A stretch of 64,000 nucleotides of DNA from NCBI RefSeq assembly GCF_023667495.1, contig NZ_JAMOZL010000005.1:248001-312000 (forward strand). Direction: 5' to 3'. A model generated the notes under the pieces. The model was not told the origin of the DNA, ran no database searches, and was given only the letters and a program-made list of their open reading frames with translations. This DNA is from Dyadobacter sp. MSC1_007. GTDB lineage: Bacteria; Bacteroidota; Bacteroidia; Cytophagales; Spirosomataceae. The position numbers and the translations under genes are program-made. Below are positions 26,274 through 35,145 of the stretch, in pieces. Each line of letters starts with the position of its first letter. Position 1 is the stretch's first letter.

Positions 26274-29200
26274 ATGAACCTAAAAAAATCGCTTATACTC
26301 TTTCCTGCCGGCTGTCTGTTGGCGGGTTTGATGGTTGCCTCTTATCAACGTTCCAACCCAAGTACCGCAGACGGTGCCGCTGTCGACAGTCTCTACAAGG
26401 ACCTGACCGACGCGCAGAAAAGGTCACCTAAATATGCTGTCGCTGGCCTTACGGTCACAAATGGCTTGGAAGCGACGCTTTTTGCATCAGAACCAACCAT
26501 TACAAATCCTACCAATATCGACGTGGATCATTTGGGCCGTGTTTGGGTTTGCGAAGCTTATAACTATCGTCCTGCCATCACCGGTAACCCCACCAAGAAT
26601 GAAGGTGACCGCATTCTGGTATTGGAAGATACAAACGAAGATGGTAAGTCGGATAAGACGACGGTGTTTTATCAGGGCAAAGAAATCAATGCGCCGCTTG
26701 GCGTGTGGGTAATGGGTAACAAAGTGATCGTATCCCAAAGTCCATATGTGTGGCTGTTTACAGATGAAAACGGTGATTTGAAGGCTGATAAAAAGGAAGT
26801 GATATTTGAAGGTATCGGTGGCGACCAGCATGATCATGGTATGCACGCATTTACTTTTGGGCCTGATGGTAAATTGTATTTCAATTTTGGAAATGAAGGA
26901 GGCCAACTGCTCAACGGAAAAGGCAACCCTGTTGTAGGAAAAGACGGTCAGCCTATTGATTTCAAAAAACTTAAACAGGGCATGGTATTTCGCTGTGATC
27001 CTGATTTTACCAATATCGAAGTGTTAGGCAATAATTTCCGGAACAATTATGAGGTCGCAGTCGACAGCTACGGCACCATGTGGCAGTCGGATAACGATGA
27101 TGATGGTAACAAAGGCGTCCGCATTAATTATGTGATGCAATATGGCAACTACGGCTATACAGATGAGCTAACCGGTGCGGGCTGGCGTGCAAACCGTACC
27201 AATATAGAAGATTCGATTCCACACCGTCACTGGCATTTGAACGACCCGGGTGTGGTGCCAAACTTGTTGCAAACCGGCTCGGGCTCTCCGACCGGCATGG
27301 TGCTGTATGAAGGTAAATTGCTGCCTAAGGAGTTTCAGGGACAAATGATCCATTGCGAGCCAGGACATAATGTAGTGCGCTCTTACCCGGTTGAAAAAGC
27401 CGGTGCAGGTTACACCGCGAAGATCGTCAACATTGTGGATGGTAAGAGAGACCAGTGGTTCAGGCCGTCAGACGTGTGCGTGGCACCCGATGGGTCGCTC
27501 ATTGTTTCCGACTGGTACGATCCGGGCGTTGGCGGACACCAGGCAGGTGATCAGAATCGCGGCCGTTTGTACCGCATTGCCCCGGCAAATACGCCCTACC
27601 GCATTCCGAAACCCGATTTTACCACAGTTTCAGGCGCAGTGGAAGCGTTGCAAAGCCCCAGTTTGTCTGTCCGTTACCACGTTTGGAATGCGCTGAGCGG
27701 AATGGGCCAGAAAGCGGCACCGGCTCTGGAGAAGCTTTTTAAGGACAAGAAAGCAGATCCACGCATGCGTGCAAGGGCTCTTTGGCTGCTTAGCAAATGG
27801 CCTGCGAATGCGAAAAAGAATGTCGATCTGGCTATTAAGGATGCTAATCCCGATATCCGCATCGCCGGTCTCCGGGCTGCCAGTGAGTCGAAAGACCTCG
27901 ATGTAATAGGTTATGTTAAAATACTGGCAAAAGATGCTGAGCCGCAGGTCCGCCGTGAATGCGCATTGATGCTACATCATAATACTTCGCCGGAAGCGCC
28001 TGCATTGTGGGCGCAGCTGGCCCAGCAATACGACGGTAAAGACCGCTGGTATCTCGAGGCCCTGGGAATTGGTGCTGATGGACAGTGGGATTCGTTTTTC
28101 AAAGCCTGGCTGGCAAAAGCGGGCAGTAACCCTCTTGCGGCGCAGGCAGGTAAGGACATTGTGTGGCGCTCGCGTACCAAAGAGTCCGTTCCGCTGCTCG
28201 CATCGCTGGCCGGTGACGCAAACATTGATTTAAAAAGCCGTCTGCGGTATTTCCGTGCATTTGATTTCAATCCAGGGGCTAACGAGAAATCTATGGCACT
28301 GCTCCAAATCATGAAGGGATCGGCTGCTGACCAGACAAAAGTGAACGAACTGGCATTGCGCCATCTGGATCCTGCTTTTGTGAAACAGAATCCAGAAGCT
28401 ACCGCCGCTCTTAAAAAGATGCTAGACGCCTCGTACGGCACACCGGCCTATCTTGAATTGGTGGCCAAATACGAACTGACATCCGAAAACAACCGCCTGC
28501 TTGATCTTGCAATCAGCCAGTCCTCATCGCGGATAGGATCGGCCGCAGCATCTCAGTTGATGAAACAGGGAGGCGCGCCGATGGTTTGGAATGTGGTAAA
28601 AGGTAATGATGCGGCAAAAAGTGCGAACATTCTAACTGCATTGAAATCGGTGGGAAGTAAGGATGCGCTTGAAATACTTAAAACGGTTGTAACAGACAAT
28701 AGCTACCCCGAAAATCTTCGTCTGGTCGCATCAAAATCTCTGGGAGGAACGATGAGTGGCGAGGACCAGGTGCTGATACTGTTAAAAGAAGGCAAACTGG
28801 ATGGTGAAATCAAGACTGCCGCGGTTAAGGGATTGAGCGGGGCTTGGAGAAAATCGGTGAAACTCGAAGCTGCCAAATATCTGGAAGGCGCAGCTACGAT
28901 TAGCAAAAAGCACCCGGAAGTAAAAGAACTGGTTGGAATGAAGGGCGATCTTACCAAAGGAAGGCAAGTATTCACATCTTATTGCTCGGTTTGCCATCAG
29001 GTAAATGGCGAGGGAATGGATTTTGGGCCAAAGCTTTCTGAAATCGGCAGCAAGTTGCCTAAGGAAGCACAATATGCTGCTATTTTCGATCCTAGCGCAG
29101 GTATCGGTTTCGGTTATGAGGGATTTGAAGTAACCTTAAAGGACGGAACCACCATTACCGGCATTGTGTCCAGCAAAACTGAAACAGACCTAATCCTGAA

Positions 29201-29357
29201 ATTCCCGGGCGGCTCTACACAGGAATACAAAATGTCGCAAGTGAAATCGATAAAACCACTCAAAGACTCCATGATGCCAGCCGGCTTGCAGGACGCAATG
29301 ACCACCGAAGAACTGGTAAGTTTGGTTGATTATTTGGGGAGTTTGAAGAAGAAGTAA
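26274..29357 (+). CDS. PVC-type membrane-bound dehydrogenase with HEAT repeats and C-terminal c-type heme domain
   Basis: A 1,027-residue exported protein. After an N-terminal signal segment it has a beta-propeller-like dehydrogenase domain (about residues 60-430: VDHLGRVWVCEAYNYRP, HDHGMHAFTFGPDGKLYFNF, NNYEVAVDSYGTMWQSDNDDDG, RPSDVCVAPDGSLIVSDWYDPG). HEAT-type helices (about 440-850) come next, and a C-terminal heme module has the CxxCH motif (YCSVCHQVNGEG) and FGPKLSEIGSKL. The family oxidises an unknown, probably sugar-derived, substrate in the periplasm and passes electrons to the heme. It ends in TTEELVSLVDYLGSLKKK, a tail of which a copy survives 800 bases downstream. Confidence 0.93.
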   Translation: MNLKKSLILFPAGCLLAGLMVASYQRSNPSTADGAAVDSLYKDLTDAQKRSPKYAVAGLTVTNGLEATLFASEPTITNPTNIDVDHLGRVWVCEAYNYRPAITGNPTKNEGDRILVLEDTNEDGKSDKTTVFYQGKEINAPLGVWVMGNKVIVSQSPYVWLFTDENGDLKADKKEVIFEGIGGDQHDHGMHAFTFGPDGKLYFNFGNEGGQLLNGKGNPVVGKDGQPIDFKKLKQGMVFRCDPDFTNIEVLGNNFRNNYEVAVDSYGTMWQSDNDDDGNKGVRINYVMQYGNYGYTDELTGAGWRANRTNIEDSIPHRHWHLNDPGVVPNLLQTGSGSPTGMVLYEGKLLPKEFQGQMIHCEPGHNVVRSYPVEKAGAGYTAKIVNIVDGKRDQWFRPSDVCVAPDGSLIVSDWYDPGVGGHQAGDQNRGRLYRIAPANTPYRIPKPDFTTVSGAVEALQSPSLSVRYHVWNALSGMGQKAAPALEKLFKDKKADPRMRARALWLLSKWPANAKKNVDLAIKDANPDIRIAGLRAASESKDLDVIGYVKILAKDAEPQVRRECALMLHHNTSPEAPALWAQLAQQYDGKDRWYLEALGIGADGQWDSFFKAWLAKAGSNPLAAQAGKDIVWRSRTKESVPLLASLAGDANIDLKSRLRYFRAFDFNPGANEKSMALLQIMKGSAADQTKVNELALRHLDPAFVKQNPEATAALKKMLDASYGTPAYLELVAKYELTSENNRLLDLAISQSSSRIGSAAASQLMKQGGAPMVWNVVKGNDAAKSANILTALKSVGSKDALEILKTVVTDNSYPENLRLVASKSLGGTMSGEDQVLILLKEGKLDGEIKTAAVKGLSGAWRKSVKLEAAKYLEGAATISKKHPEVKELVGMKGDLTKGRQVFTSYCSVCHQVNGEGMDFGPKLSEIGSKLPKEAQYAAIFDPSAGIGFGYEGFEVTLKDGTTITGIVSSKTETDLILKFPGGSTQEYKMSQVKSIKPLKDSMMPAGLQDAMTTEELVSLVDYLGSLKKK

Positions 29358-29393
29358 AAATTGCCGTTAGAAAATTTTCTGAAAAATCTGTTA

Positions 29394-29438
29394 CCCCGCC
29401 AGTACCGTGACGTCTAAATGATGTCCGGATTGGCGGGG
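29394..29438. terminator. Weak terminator-like inverted repeat after the dehydrogenase
   Basis: Eight-base arms (29394-29401 and 29431-29438) are complementary and GC-rich with a 29-base loop. No clear T-run follows on the plus strand. Confidence 0.35.
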
Positions 29439-29447
29439 GAATTTATT

Positions 29448-29864
29448 TCAACTCTTGTAAGGAACTGCCTTAATGAGTCGAAGGTTATTTAATTGACTGA
29501 TATTCAGTATGTTTTCTTTGGGTATGATATTCCTGCTGATCCAGTTATTGACAATCATGGTATTCTTTAAGCCAAACCGCCGACAGTATTCTTTGAGAGT
29601 CACCCATTCACTCAACGGGTATTTCTTTCCATCTATTTCAATATTGATATTGCTGTTCTCGAATTCAGCAATAAGTTCGGCGGCTTTCTGACGTGTCTGT
29701 GCTGATTTCAATAGTAATCCATTGGCTTCCTGCATCACGACATCACGAAGTTGCTGACGTTCCTCTTCCGTAGCTTTACTAAAATATGCCTGAATGGCTT
29801 GATTAGCCAATTTGTACTCATCCTCGTTCTTCGCTACTAATAAATTCTCGATTAACTTTTCCAT
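29448..29864 (-). CDS. Small helical protein with C-terminal HTH-like domain (module gene A)
   Basis: A 138-residue protein of unknown family. Residues 1-75 are helical and charged (TEEERQQLRDVVMQEANGLL, KAAELIAEFENSN). Residues 78-138 look like a small DNA-binding or MerR-like domain (SEWVTLKEYCRRFGLKNT, IVNNWISRNIIPKENILNIS, LNNLRLIKAV). It lies 28 bases downstream of gene B (29893-30081). A shorter paralogue lacking the second domain is at 30244-30486, also downstream of a gene-B copy, so the pair is one duplicated unit. A regulator or antitoxin-type role is possible but unproven. Confidence 0.75.
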   Translation of the reverse strand: MEKLIENLLVAKNEDEYKLANQAIQAYFSKATEEERQQLRDVVMQEANGLLLKSAQTRQKAAELIAEFENSNINIEIDGKKYPLSEWVTLKEYCRRFGLKNTMIVNNWISRNIIPKENILNISQLNNLRLIKAVPYKS

Positions 29865-29892
29865 TTTAAGTATTATCTGACCGGGTCGGTGA

Positions 29893-30081
29893 TTATTCCA
29901 GTATTCTTAATATTTCAGTAAGTTTTGCGATCGACTCGTCGATTTTACCGATTTCATCCAAAATGTAATTCTGTATCTCCTCGGTAAGCGTACCCATTTC
30001 GTTCAGATTGTAGAGCCTGACCTTTAAGCTCCCTCTTCGCGATAAGTGTTCAGCGATTAAGTCCTTTATTTTTTCTTTCAA
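29893..30081 (-). CDS. Small coiled-coil protein (module gene B)
   Basis: A 62-residue, strongly helical protein (MKEKIKDLIAEHLSRRG, then EEIQNYILDEIGKIDESIA and LTEILRILE) with heptad-like Leu/Ile spacing. A second copy of identical length, at 30501-30689, begins MKEKIRHLIA and ends in a matching EIEILTRVLKESK helix. Each copy is directly upstream of a gene-A copy. I do not recognise the family; as a small coiled coil it could be a partner of the helical part of gene A. Confidence 0.75.
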   Translation of the reverse strand: MKEKIKDLIAEHLSRRGSLKVRLYNLNEMGTLTEEIQNYILDEIGKIDESIAKLTEILRILE

Positions 30082-30158
30082 GGGTCTACTAGTATGTGTG
30101 AATGCTTCTCAAATTAGGAATGTTTTGTGATAAAACAAAACAAATAGCGCCTACTATT

Positions 30159-30203
30159 GAAGAACTGGTTAGTTTGGGTGATTATCTGGGCAATCTGAAG
30201 AAG
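30159..30203 (+). pseudogene. Vestigial dehydrogenase tail
   Basis: These 45 bases translate as EELVSLGDYLGNLKK and match the last residues of the dehydrogenase at 26274-29357 (EELVSLVDYLGSLKK) at 39 of 45 bases. The frame is only open locally and no start or heme motif survives in front, so it is a remnant of a lost or truncated copy. It is the upstream border of the second copy of the duplicated unit. Confidence 0.75.
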
Positions 30204-30211
30204 AACGACAA

Positions 30212-30239
30212 AAAAGAGGAGCTTCAGGGCTCCTCTTTT
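30212..30239. terminator. Bidirectional terminator after the vestigial tail
   Basis: An 11-bp stem (30212-30222 with 30229-30239), A-rich on one side and T-rich on the other, lies directly behind the tail remnant and just before the stop of the second gene-A copy. Confidence 0.8.
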
Positions 30240-30243
30240 CTAG

Positions 30244-30486
30244 TTAATGCTGGTCCATTTCTAATTTTTTGCTTTCATATTCGGCAAGAAACTCTTTTAA
30301 TTCATGACGCGACTGTCTGGATTGTTCGAGCAGGTATTCAGTGTATTTAACCATCGCATCTCGCATATATTCCTTATCTTCTTCCGAAGCGGTTTCGAAA
30401 AATGTGAGCCATTCATCGTGAGCCTTTGTAGTAGACTCTTCCGAATCCGCGTCGTATAATGCCTGTATTAATTGTTTCTTTTCCAT
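30244..30486 (-). CDS. Short paralogue of module gene A
   Basis: An 80-residue helical protein that matches residues 1-75 of the gene at 29448-29864 in pattern (SEEDKEYMRDAMVKYTEYLL versus TEEERQQLRDVVMQEANGLL, and HELKEFLAEYESKK versus KAAELIAEFENSN), but lacks the C-terminal HTH-like domain. I use ATG 30486, which aligns with the other copy's start and sits 14 bases after the stop of the gene-B copy; ATG 30501 would overlap that stop. Function unknown. Confidence 0.72.
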   Translation of the reverse strand: MEKKQLIQALYDADSEESTTKAHDEWLTFFETASEEDKEYMRDAMVKYTEYLLEQSRQSRHELKEFLAEYESKKLEMDQH

Positions 30487-30500
30487 TGCGTTCCAAATCA

Positions 30501-30689
30501 TTATTTCGATTCTTTTAATACTCTCGTCAAGATTTCAATTTCTTCGTCAAGAAGGCTTAGCTCATCTAGAAGTTGGTTCTGTTTTTCTTCGGTAAGCTTC
30601 TCGGAAACTGCCAAATTGCTTATTGCGAGTTTGATTTCAGCTTTTTTAAGAATTCTAATGGCAATAAGATGCCTGATCTTTTCTTTCAT
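30501..30689 (-). CDS. Paralogue of module gene B
   Basis: A 62-residue coiled-coil protein (MKEKIRHLIAIRILKKAEIK at the start, LLDELSLLDEEIEILTRV near the end), the same length and layout as the protein at 29893-30081. An upstream in-frame ATG at 30707 would add six residues; the start at 30689 is preferred because it matches the paralogue. It leads the gene-A copy on the minus strand. Confidence 0.72.
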   Translation of the reverse strand: MKEKIRHLIAIRILKKAEIKLAISNLAVSEKLTEEKQNQLLDELSLLDEEIEILTRVLKESK

Positions 30690-30864
30690 AAAGTACTTAT
30701 AGTGCATGTATATCGAATAGAAATTTAAACATGTTTCACTTCTAAATCAAGCACTTTCAAAGCGTCAGCAGGTTACAATTCCGAAAACTCCATTTCATTA
30801 TTCCCGAAACATGAGGTATTTTTATACGGTTTTTTGAAAAGGTCTGCATCATTAAAAGTTTGTC

Positions 30865-33564
30865 TTGAAACAATTTCACATCGGGAGGTCTGCGTTACTG
30901 GTTGTCGCTTATATTATTTTCCTTCATTTTTACGGGTTTAGTCAAGTTGCTGATACATTGGTCGTTGTCGATCCTGACAGCGCCTATGCCGCTCTTTCTG
31001 AGCCCGAAAGGCGCTTCTCCCGCAATGCAGTAGCTGGCTTGCAAACGGCCGATGGGCTGGAAGCAACGCTATTTTCCTCGGAACCCAATGTGATCAACCC
31101 CATCAATATTGATGTAGACCACCGTGGGCGCGTGTGGGTGTGCGAAGCCTATAATTACCGACCTGCGGTAAATGGGAAGTCGGAGCTGGGAATGGGCGAC
31201 CGTATCCTCATCCTGGAAGACAAAGACGGCGACGGCAAAGCGGATATTACCAAAATATTTTATCAAGGCCCCGAAATCAATGCGCCATTGGGCATTTGGG
31301 TGATGGGTAACAAAGCCATCGTGTCGCAAAGCCCTTACGTGTGGCTTTTTACGGATACTAATGGCGATGATAAGGCAGATACCAAGGAGGTTTTGTTTAA
31401 AGGTATTGGCGGGACGCAGCACGACGCCGGTATCCACGCATTCGTTTTTGGACCGGATGGTAAGTTCTATTTCAATTTCGGCAATGCCGGACGGCAGCTC
31501 GTGGACGGGCAGGACCGCCCCTTGCTCGACAAATATGAGCGGCCGATCGATTTCCGGCAGTTTAAACAGGGCGTGGTTTTCAGGTGCGAGCAGGATTTTA
31601 CAAGAGTGGAGATCATGGCTGAAAACTTCCGGAATGGATGGGAAGTTGCGGTGGATAGCTATGGTACCATGTGGCAGCCCGACCAGGAGGAGCCCGGTAA
31701 CGGAGGCGACAGGGTTTCCTATGTGATGGAGAATGGAAATTTTGGTTATATCGATGAAATGACCGGTGCCAGCTGGCGATTGAACAGGACCAATCTTGAA
31801 GATGAAATTCCACGCCGGCATTGGCACCAGAATGACCCGGGAGTGGTTCCGAACCTGCTTGAAACAGGATCAGGGTTTCCGATGGGGATTACCATTTATG
31901 AGGGCGAATTGCTGCCGAGGAGATATTGGGACCAGATATTGCTCGCCGACGCTGGACACGGCTACGTAAGCGCATTTCCCGTGCAGAACGATGGGGCTGG
32001 CTACAAATCAAACGGTATTTTGCCGGTTGTGGAAGGCAAACGAGACAAATGGTTCCGGCCTACCGACGTTTGCGTGGCGCCCGACGGCTCACTGATCGTT
32101 TCCGATTGGTATGATCCGGTAATGGGTTCCAATAAAATGAAGGACAAGAGCCGTGGACGGATATTCCGCATTGCCCCGACCGGCATACCCTATAAAATTC
32201 CTGTTTTTGACCTTAATATTCCTGAACAGGCTGTAAAAGCACTGCAAAGCCCGAACCTGTCGCAACGTTACCTGGCATGGAATGCCTGCGTGAAACACGG
32301 ATGGGCGGCCGAGCCGTTTCTGGAAGAGCTTTTCAGGCAATACAATGGTAATCCCAAGCTCAGGGCGAGGGCATTATGGGTATTGAACCGCATTGAAGGG
32401 TTCAACTACCGTAATCTCGACATTGGTTTCCGTGAGTTAAACCCCAATCTCCGTATCACAGCATTGCGTGCGGTAAGACAGCGCAACAGCGATCCAACCG
32501 AATACATCAAGCGGCTCACATCCGACCGTGATCCGCAGGTGAGGCGTGAATGCGCCCTCGCGATCAACCATAACCATACCTATGAAGCATTAGATGTGTG
32601 GTTACAACTGGCACAGCAATACAAAGGCAACGACCGGTGGTCGGTGGAGGCACTTGGTATTGGAGCTTACGACCAATGGGAGCGGATTTTCCCAGCCTGG
32701 CTGGAAAGGGCCGGTAAAAAACCCTGGACGACCGATGCCGGGAAAGACATTATCTGGCTCGCCAGGACCCGTAAAGCAATACCCTACCTGAGCGAGTTGG
32801 CGGCCGATACTTCGGTGAGTTTCAAAAGCAGGTTGCGCTATTTCCGCTCGTTCGATTTCTTTCACGCTGGTTATGAAAAGACGCAGGCTTTGCTGAGTGT
32901 ATTAAATGTCAATTCTTCTGACCGGATCGAGGTAAGCAAACTGGCATTGCTGCATTTGGACAAATCGTTTGTAACTAACTCGCAGCAGGGAAGAACTGCA
33001 TTGAATAAGCTGCTTGACGAAACCTATGGCACCGAGCATTATATTGACCTGATGACCCGGTACGGGCTCGAATCAGAGAACGATCGGCTGTTGAAACTGG
33101 CACTCGAAAAATCCGACCAGGTGATCGGACGGGACGCGGGTGCATTGCTGCTGGAACAGGCAGGTATCTCATACGTTACTCAAAAACTCGCTGGGATGAA
33201 CGAAGCCACGAAATCTGCATTGTTGGCTTCGGTTCAGACGGTCGGAAGCCCCGAATCGGTTTATTTGCTTCGTAATACGGCTTTAAATGACAACGAACCA
33301 CTTTCAGTCCGGAAGAATGCGGCCCGTTACCTGGGAGCGAGCTGGCCTGGAGAAGAAGCGGTAGTGAAGTTACTGACTGGCAATCAGTTGCAGGGCGAAG
33401 TGAAGGAAGCTGCATTAGAAGGAGTGAAAAATGCTTTCCGCGAAGAAATTAAAGTGCAACTCGCACCCTATTTGCCAAAGCCGAAAGTGGAAGAGGTGGT
33501 GGCAGCACCGGCGGAGGAACCTAAGAAGGGGAAAGAGAAGCGTAAAAGACGTCGCAAAGATTAG
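30865..33564 (+). CDS. PVC-type membrane-bound dehydrogenase paralogue without heme domain
   Basis: An 899-residue paralogue of the protein at 26274-29357, with the same dehydrogenase domain (VDHRGRVWVCEAYNYRPA, VDSYGTMWQPDQEEPGN, RPTDVCVAPDGSLIVSDWYDP) and HEAT helices. It stops before the CxxCH module: the C-terminus is instead a Lys/Arg-rich tail (KKGKEKRKRRRKD). The start is TTG 30865, which gives a proper signal peptide (SALLVVAYIIFLHFYGFSQ). Without the heme it would need another electron acceptor. A sugar-phosphate-isomerase-like gene follows, as is common for this group. Confidence 0.9.
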   Translation: MKQFHIGRSALLVVAYIIFLHFYGFSQVADTLVVVDPDSAYAALSEPERRFSRNAVAGLQTADGLEATLFSSEPNVINPINIDVDHRGRVWVCEAYNYRPAVNGKSELGMGDRILILEDKDGDGKADITKIFYQGPEINAPLGIWVMGNKAIVSQSPYVWLFTDTNGDDKADTKEVLFKGIGGTQHDAGIHAFVFGPDGKFYFNFGNAGRQLVDGQDRPLLDKYERPIDFRQFKQGVVFRCEQDFTRVEIMAENFRNGWEVAVDSYGTMWQPDQEEPGNGGDRVSYVMENGNFGYIDEMTGASWRLNRTNLEDEIPRRHWHQNDPGVVPNLLETGSGFPMGITIYEGELLPRRYWDQILLADAGHGYVSAFPVQNDGAGYKSNGILPVVEGKRDKWFRPTDVCVAPDGSLIVSDWYDPVMGSNKMKDKSRGRIFRIAPTGIPYKIPVFDLNIPEQAVKALQSPNLSQRYLAWNACVKHGWAAEPFLEELFRQYNGNPKLRARALWVLNRIEGFNYRNLDIGFRELNPNLRITALRAVRQRNSDPTEYIKRLTSDRDPQVRRECALAINHNHTYEALDVWLQLAQQYKGNDRWSVEALGIGAYDQWERIFPAWLERAGKKPWTTDAGKDIIWLARTRKAIPYLSELAADTSVSFKSRLRYFRSFDFFHAGYEKTQALLSVLNVNSSDRIEVSKLALLHLDKSFVTNSQQGRTALNKLLDETYGTEHYIDLMTRYGLESENDRLLKLALEKSDQVIGRDAGALLLEQAGISYVTQKLAGMNEATKSALLASVQTVGSPESVYLLRNTALNDNEPLSVRKNAARYLGASWPGEEAVVKLLTGNQLQGEVKEAALEGVKNAFREEIKVQLAPYLPKPKVEEVVAAPAEEPKKGKEKRKRRRKD

Positions 33565-33646
33565 TTATACGAAGTTTCCGGCGGGATTTGGGGTATATTT
33601 AAGCAGCCTCCATCTTTACATTTCAAACAAAAACTTTAATAATAAT

Positions 33647-34567
33647 ATGCTCCGCAGAAATTTTGTAAAATCATCCCTTGGTTTGGCTGGCGCAGCGATT
33701 GCAACAGGAGAGGCATTCGCGACAGCCCCTACGGCCAAAAACAAGTTTAAGCTTAAATACGCATCGCACTTCGGCATGTTCCAAAACAGCGCAGGTAAAG
33801 ATGTGATCGATCAGCTTAAATTTATGGCAGATCAGGGATTTATGGCGATCGAGGATAATGGAATGATGGGCCGGCCGGTGGAGCAGCAGGAAGCCATCGC
33901 CAAAGAAATGAGCCGTCTGGGAATGGAAATGGGGGTATTTGTGGTAGACAAAGGAGGAAACGGGGCCAACACGCTTGCGGCTGGTAAAAAAGAATATATC
34001 GATATCTTCCTGAATGGCTGCAAAAAAGCGGTTGAAGTAGCCAAACGTGTCAATGCAAAATGGATGACCGTTGTGCCGGGCGATTTTGAAAGAAACTTGC
34101 CAATTGGTGTGCAGACGGGCCACGTGATCGATGCATTGCGCCGGGGAGCGGAAATTCTCGAACCGCACGGATTAGTTATGGTGCTCGAACCGCTCAGCGA
34201 TTCACCCAATCTATTCTTGAGAACATCAGATCAGACGTATGAAATATGCCGCGGCGTGAATAGCAAGTCTTGCAAGATCCTGTATGATATTTACCACATG
34301 CAGAAAAATGAAGGCCGGCTGCTTCACAATATCAATATGACATGGAGTGAGATCGATTATTTCCAGATCGGCGATGAACCAGGCCGCAAAGAGCCTACAA
34401 CCGGTGAAATCAATTATAAAAACATATTTAAATACATCTACGACCGCAGCAAGAAAGAAAATAAGTCGTTTATCATGGGTATGGAACACGGCAACGCAGG
34501 CCCAGGCAAAGAAGGAGAAGAAGCACTGATTAAGGCTTACGTGGAGAGTGATAATTTCGCCATTTAG
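33647..34567 (+). CDS. Tat-exported sugar phosphate isomerase/epimerase (hydroxypyruvate-isomerase-like)
   Basis: A 306-residue TIM-barrel protein of the AP-endonuclease-2 superfamily. It begins with a Tat signal (MLRRNFVKSSLGLAGAA), so it folds before export. Barrel motifs are VVPGDFERNLP, PHGLVMVLEPLSDSPNLFL with a likely metal-binding Glu, ILYDIYHMQKNEGRLLHNI and QIGDEPGRKEPTTGEINY. I reject an in-frame upstream start at 33431 because it lies within the end of the dehydrogenase gene and puts 72 non-signal residues ahead of the Tat motif. It probably acts on a sugar or keto-sugar together with the dehydrogenase upstream. Confidence 0.9.
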   Translation: MLRRNFVKSSLGLAGAAIATGEAFATAPTAKNKFKLKYASHFGMFQNSAGKDVIDQLKFMADQGFMAIEDNGMMGRPVEQQEAIAKEMSRLGMEMGVFVVDKGGNGANTLAAGKKEYIDIFLNGCKKAVEVAKRVNAKWMTVVPGDFERNLPIGVQTGHVIDALRRGAEILEPHGLVMVLEPLSDSPNLFLRTSDQTYEICRGVNSKSCKILYDIYHMQKNEGRLLHNINMTWSEIDYFQIGDEPGRKEPTTGEINYKNIFKYIYDRSKKENKSFIMGMEHGNAGPGKEGEEALIKAYVESDNFAI

Positions 34568-34573
34568 GCTGTT

Positions 34574-34680
34574 TTATGCTATAAGCTATAGGCCGTAAGC
34601 AATAAGAAAAGAAAAATGAAAAAACCGGGAGCTCACCAGCGTCCCGGTTTTTTTGCTTATAGCCTATAGCGTACAGCCTA
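34574..34680. repeat. Nested inverted repeat with terminator at the centre
   Basis: The centre is a perfect terminator stem (34619-34630 with 34642-34653, T-run to 34654). Around it, outer arms of about 18-25 bases, built from the words GCTATAGGC and TAAGCAA on the left and their complement on the right, pair imperfectly. The outer arms look like a REP-type element. Confidence 0.7.
34619..34654. terminator. Terminator after the isomerase-like gene
   Basis: A 12-bp stem with GC core and an 11-base loop is flanked by A-run and T-run, so it can serve both converging transcripts. Confidence 0.85.
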
Positions 34681-34690
34681 AAGCTTATTT

Positions 34691-35005
34691 CTACAATACC
34701 ACTACTGAATTCTCGGTAGCGTCTACGCCTGCAGGTACGTATTTGTCAGCAGCCCAGTCATTTTCCCATTTCGCATCGTCGAGGATGTAACGGAACTGGT
34801 ATTCGCCAGGAACGAGTTCCAGGCTAGTCTTGAAAGAGCCGTCTTTTTGTTTTTTCAATGCAATAGCTTCTTCCGGATTCCAGCCATTGAATTCGCCTAC
34901 CAGCGCAATTTTCTTAGTTTCAGCCGCGGCCTCAGCAGGAACCGTAAATGTTACTTTGTAAAGAGATTTACTTTTTACAAACTGTTTCGTTAATGCCATA
35001 ATCAA
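34691..35005 (-). CDS. Small CBM48 / AMPK-type glycogen-binding domain protein
   Basis: A 104-residue single-domain protein. It has the early-set isoamylase or CBM48 fold signs: VTFTVPAEAAAETKKIALVG, EFNGWNPEEAIALKKQKDG, SFKTSLELVPGEYQFRYILD and WENDWAADKYVPAG. Tryptophans at GWN and KWENDW are the usual glycan-contact residues. There is no signal peptide and no fused enzyme, so it is an orphan glycogen-binding protein in the cytoplasm. Start could be at residue 1 or 3 (MIMALT). Confidence 0.88.
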   Translation of the reverse strand: MIMALTKQFVKSKSLYKVTFTVPAEAAAETKKIALVGEFNGWNPEEAIALKKQKDGSFKTSLELVPGEYQFRYILDDAKWENDWAADKYVPAGVDATENSVVVL

Positions 35006-35145
35006 GTAGTGTTAATTGGTTGATGACACAAATATACAATCAAAAAATATTCAAATCAATGAATATCAATACTATGAATGTTTTTTATCTTTGAATAGTT
35101 ATATAATAACGTTTTAAGGGACATTTTGTGTATTTCCGGGAAACG

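Noticed and set aside
33431..33646. Long N-terminal extension of the isomerase-like gene
   Set aside because: It overlaps the end of the dehydrogenase gene in another frame; the Tat signal begins exactly at ATG 33647.
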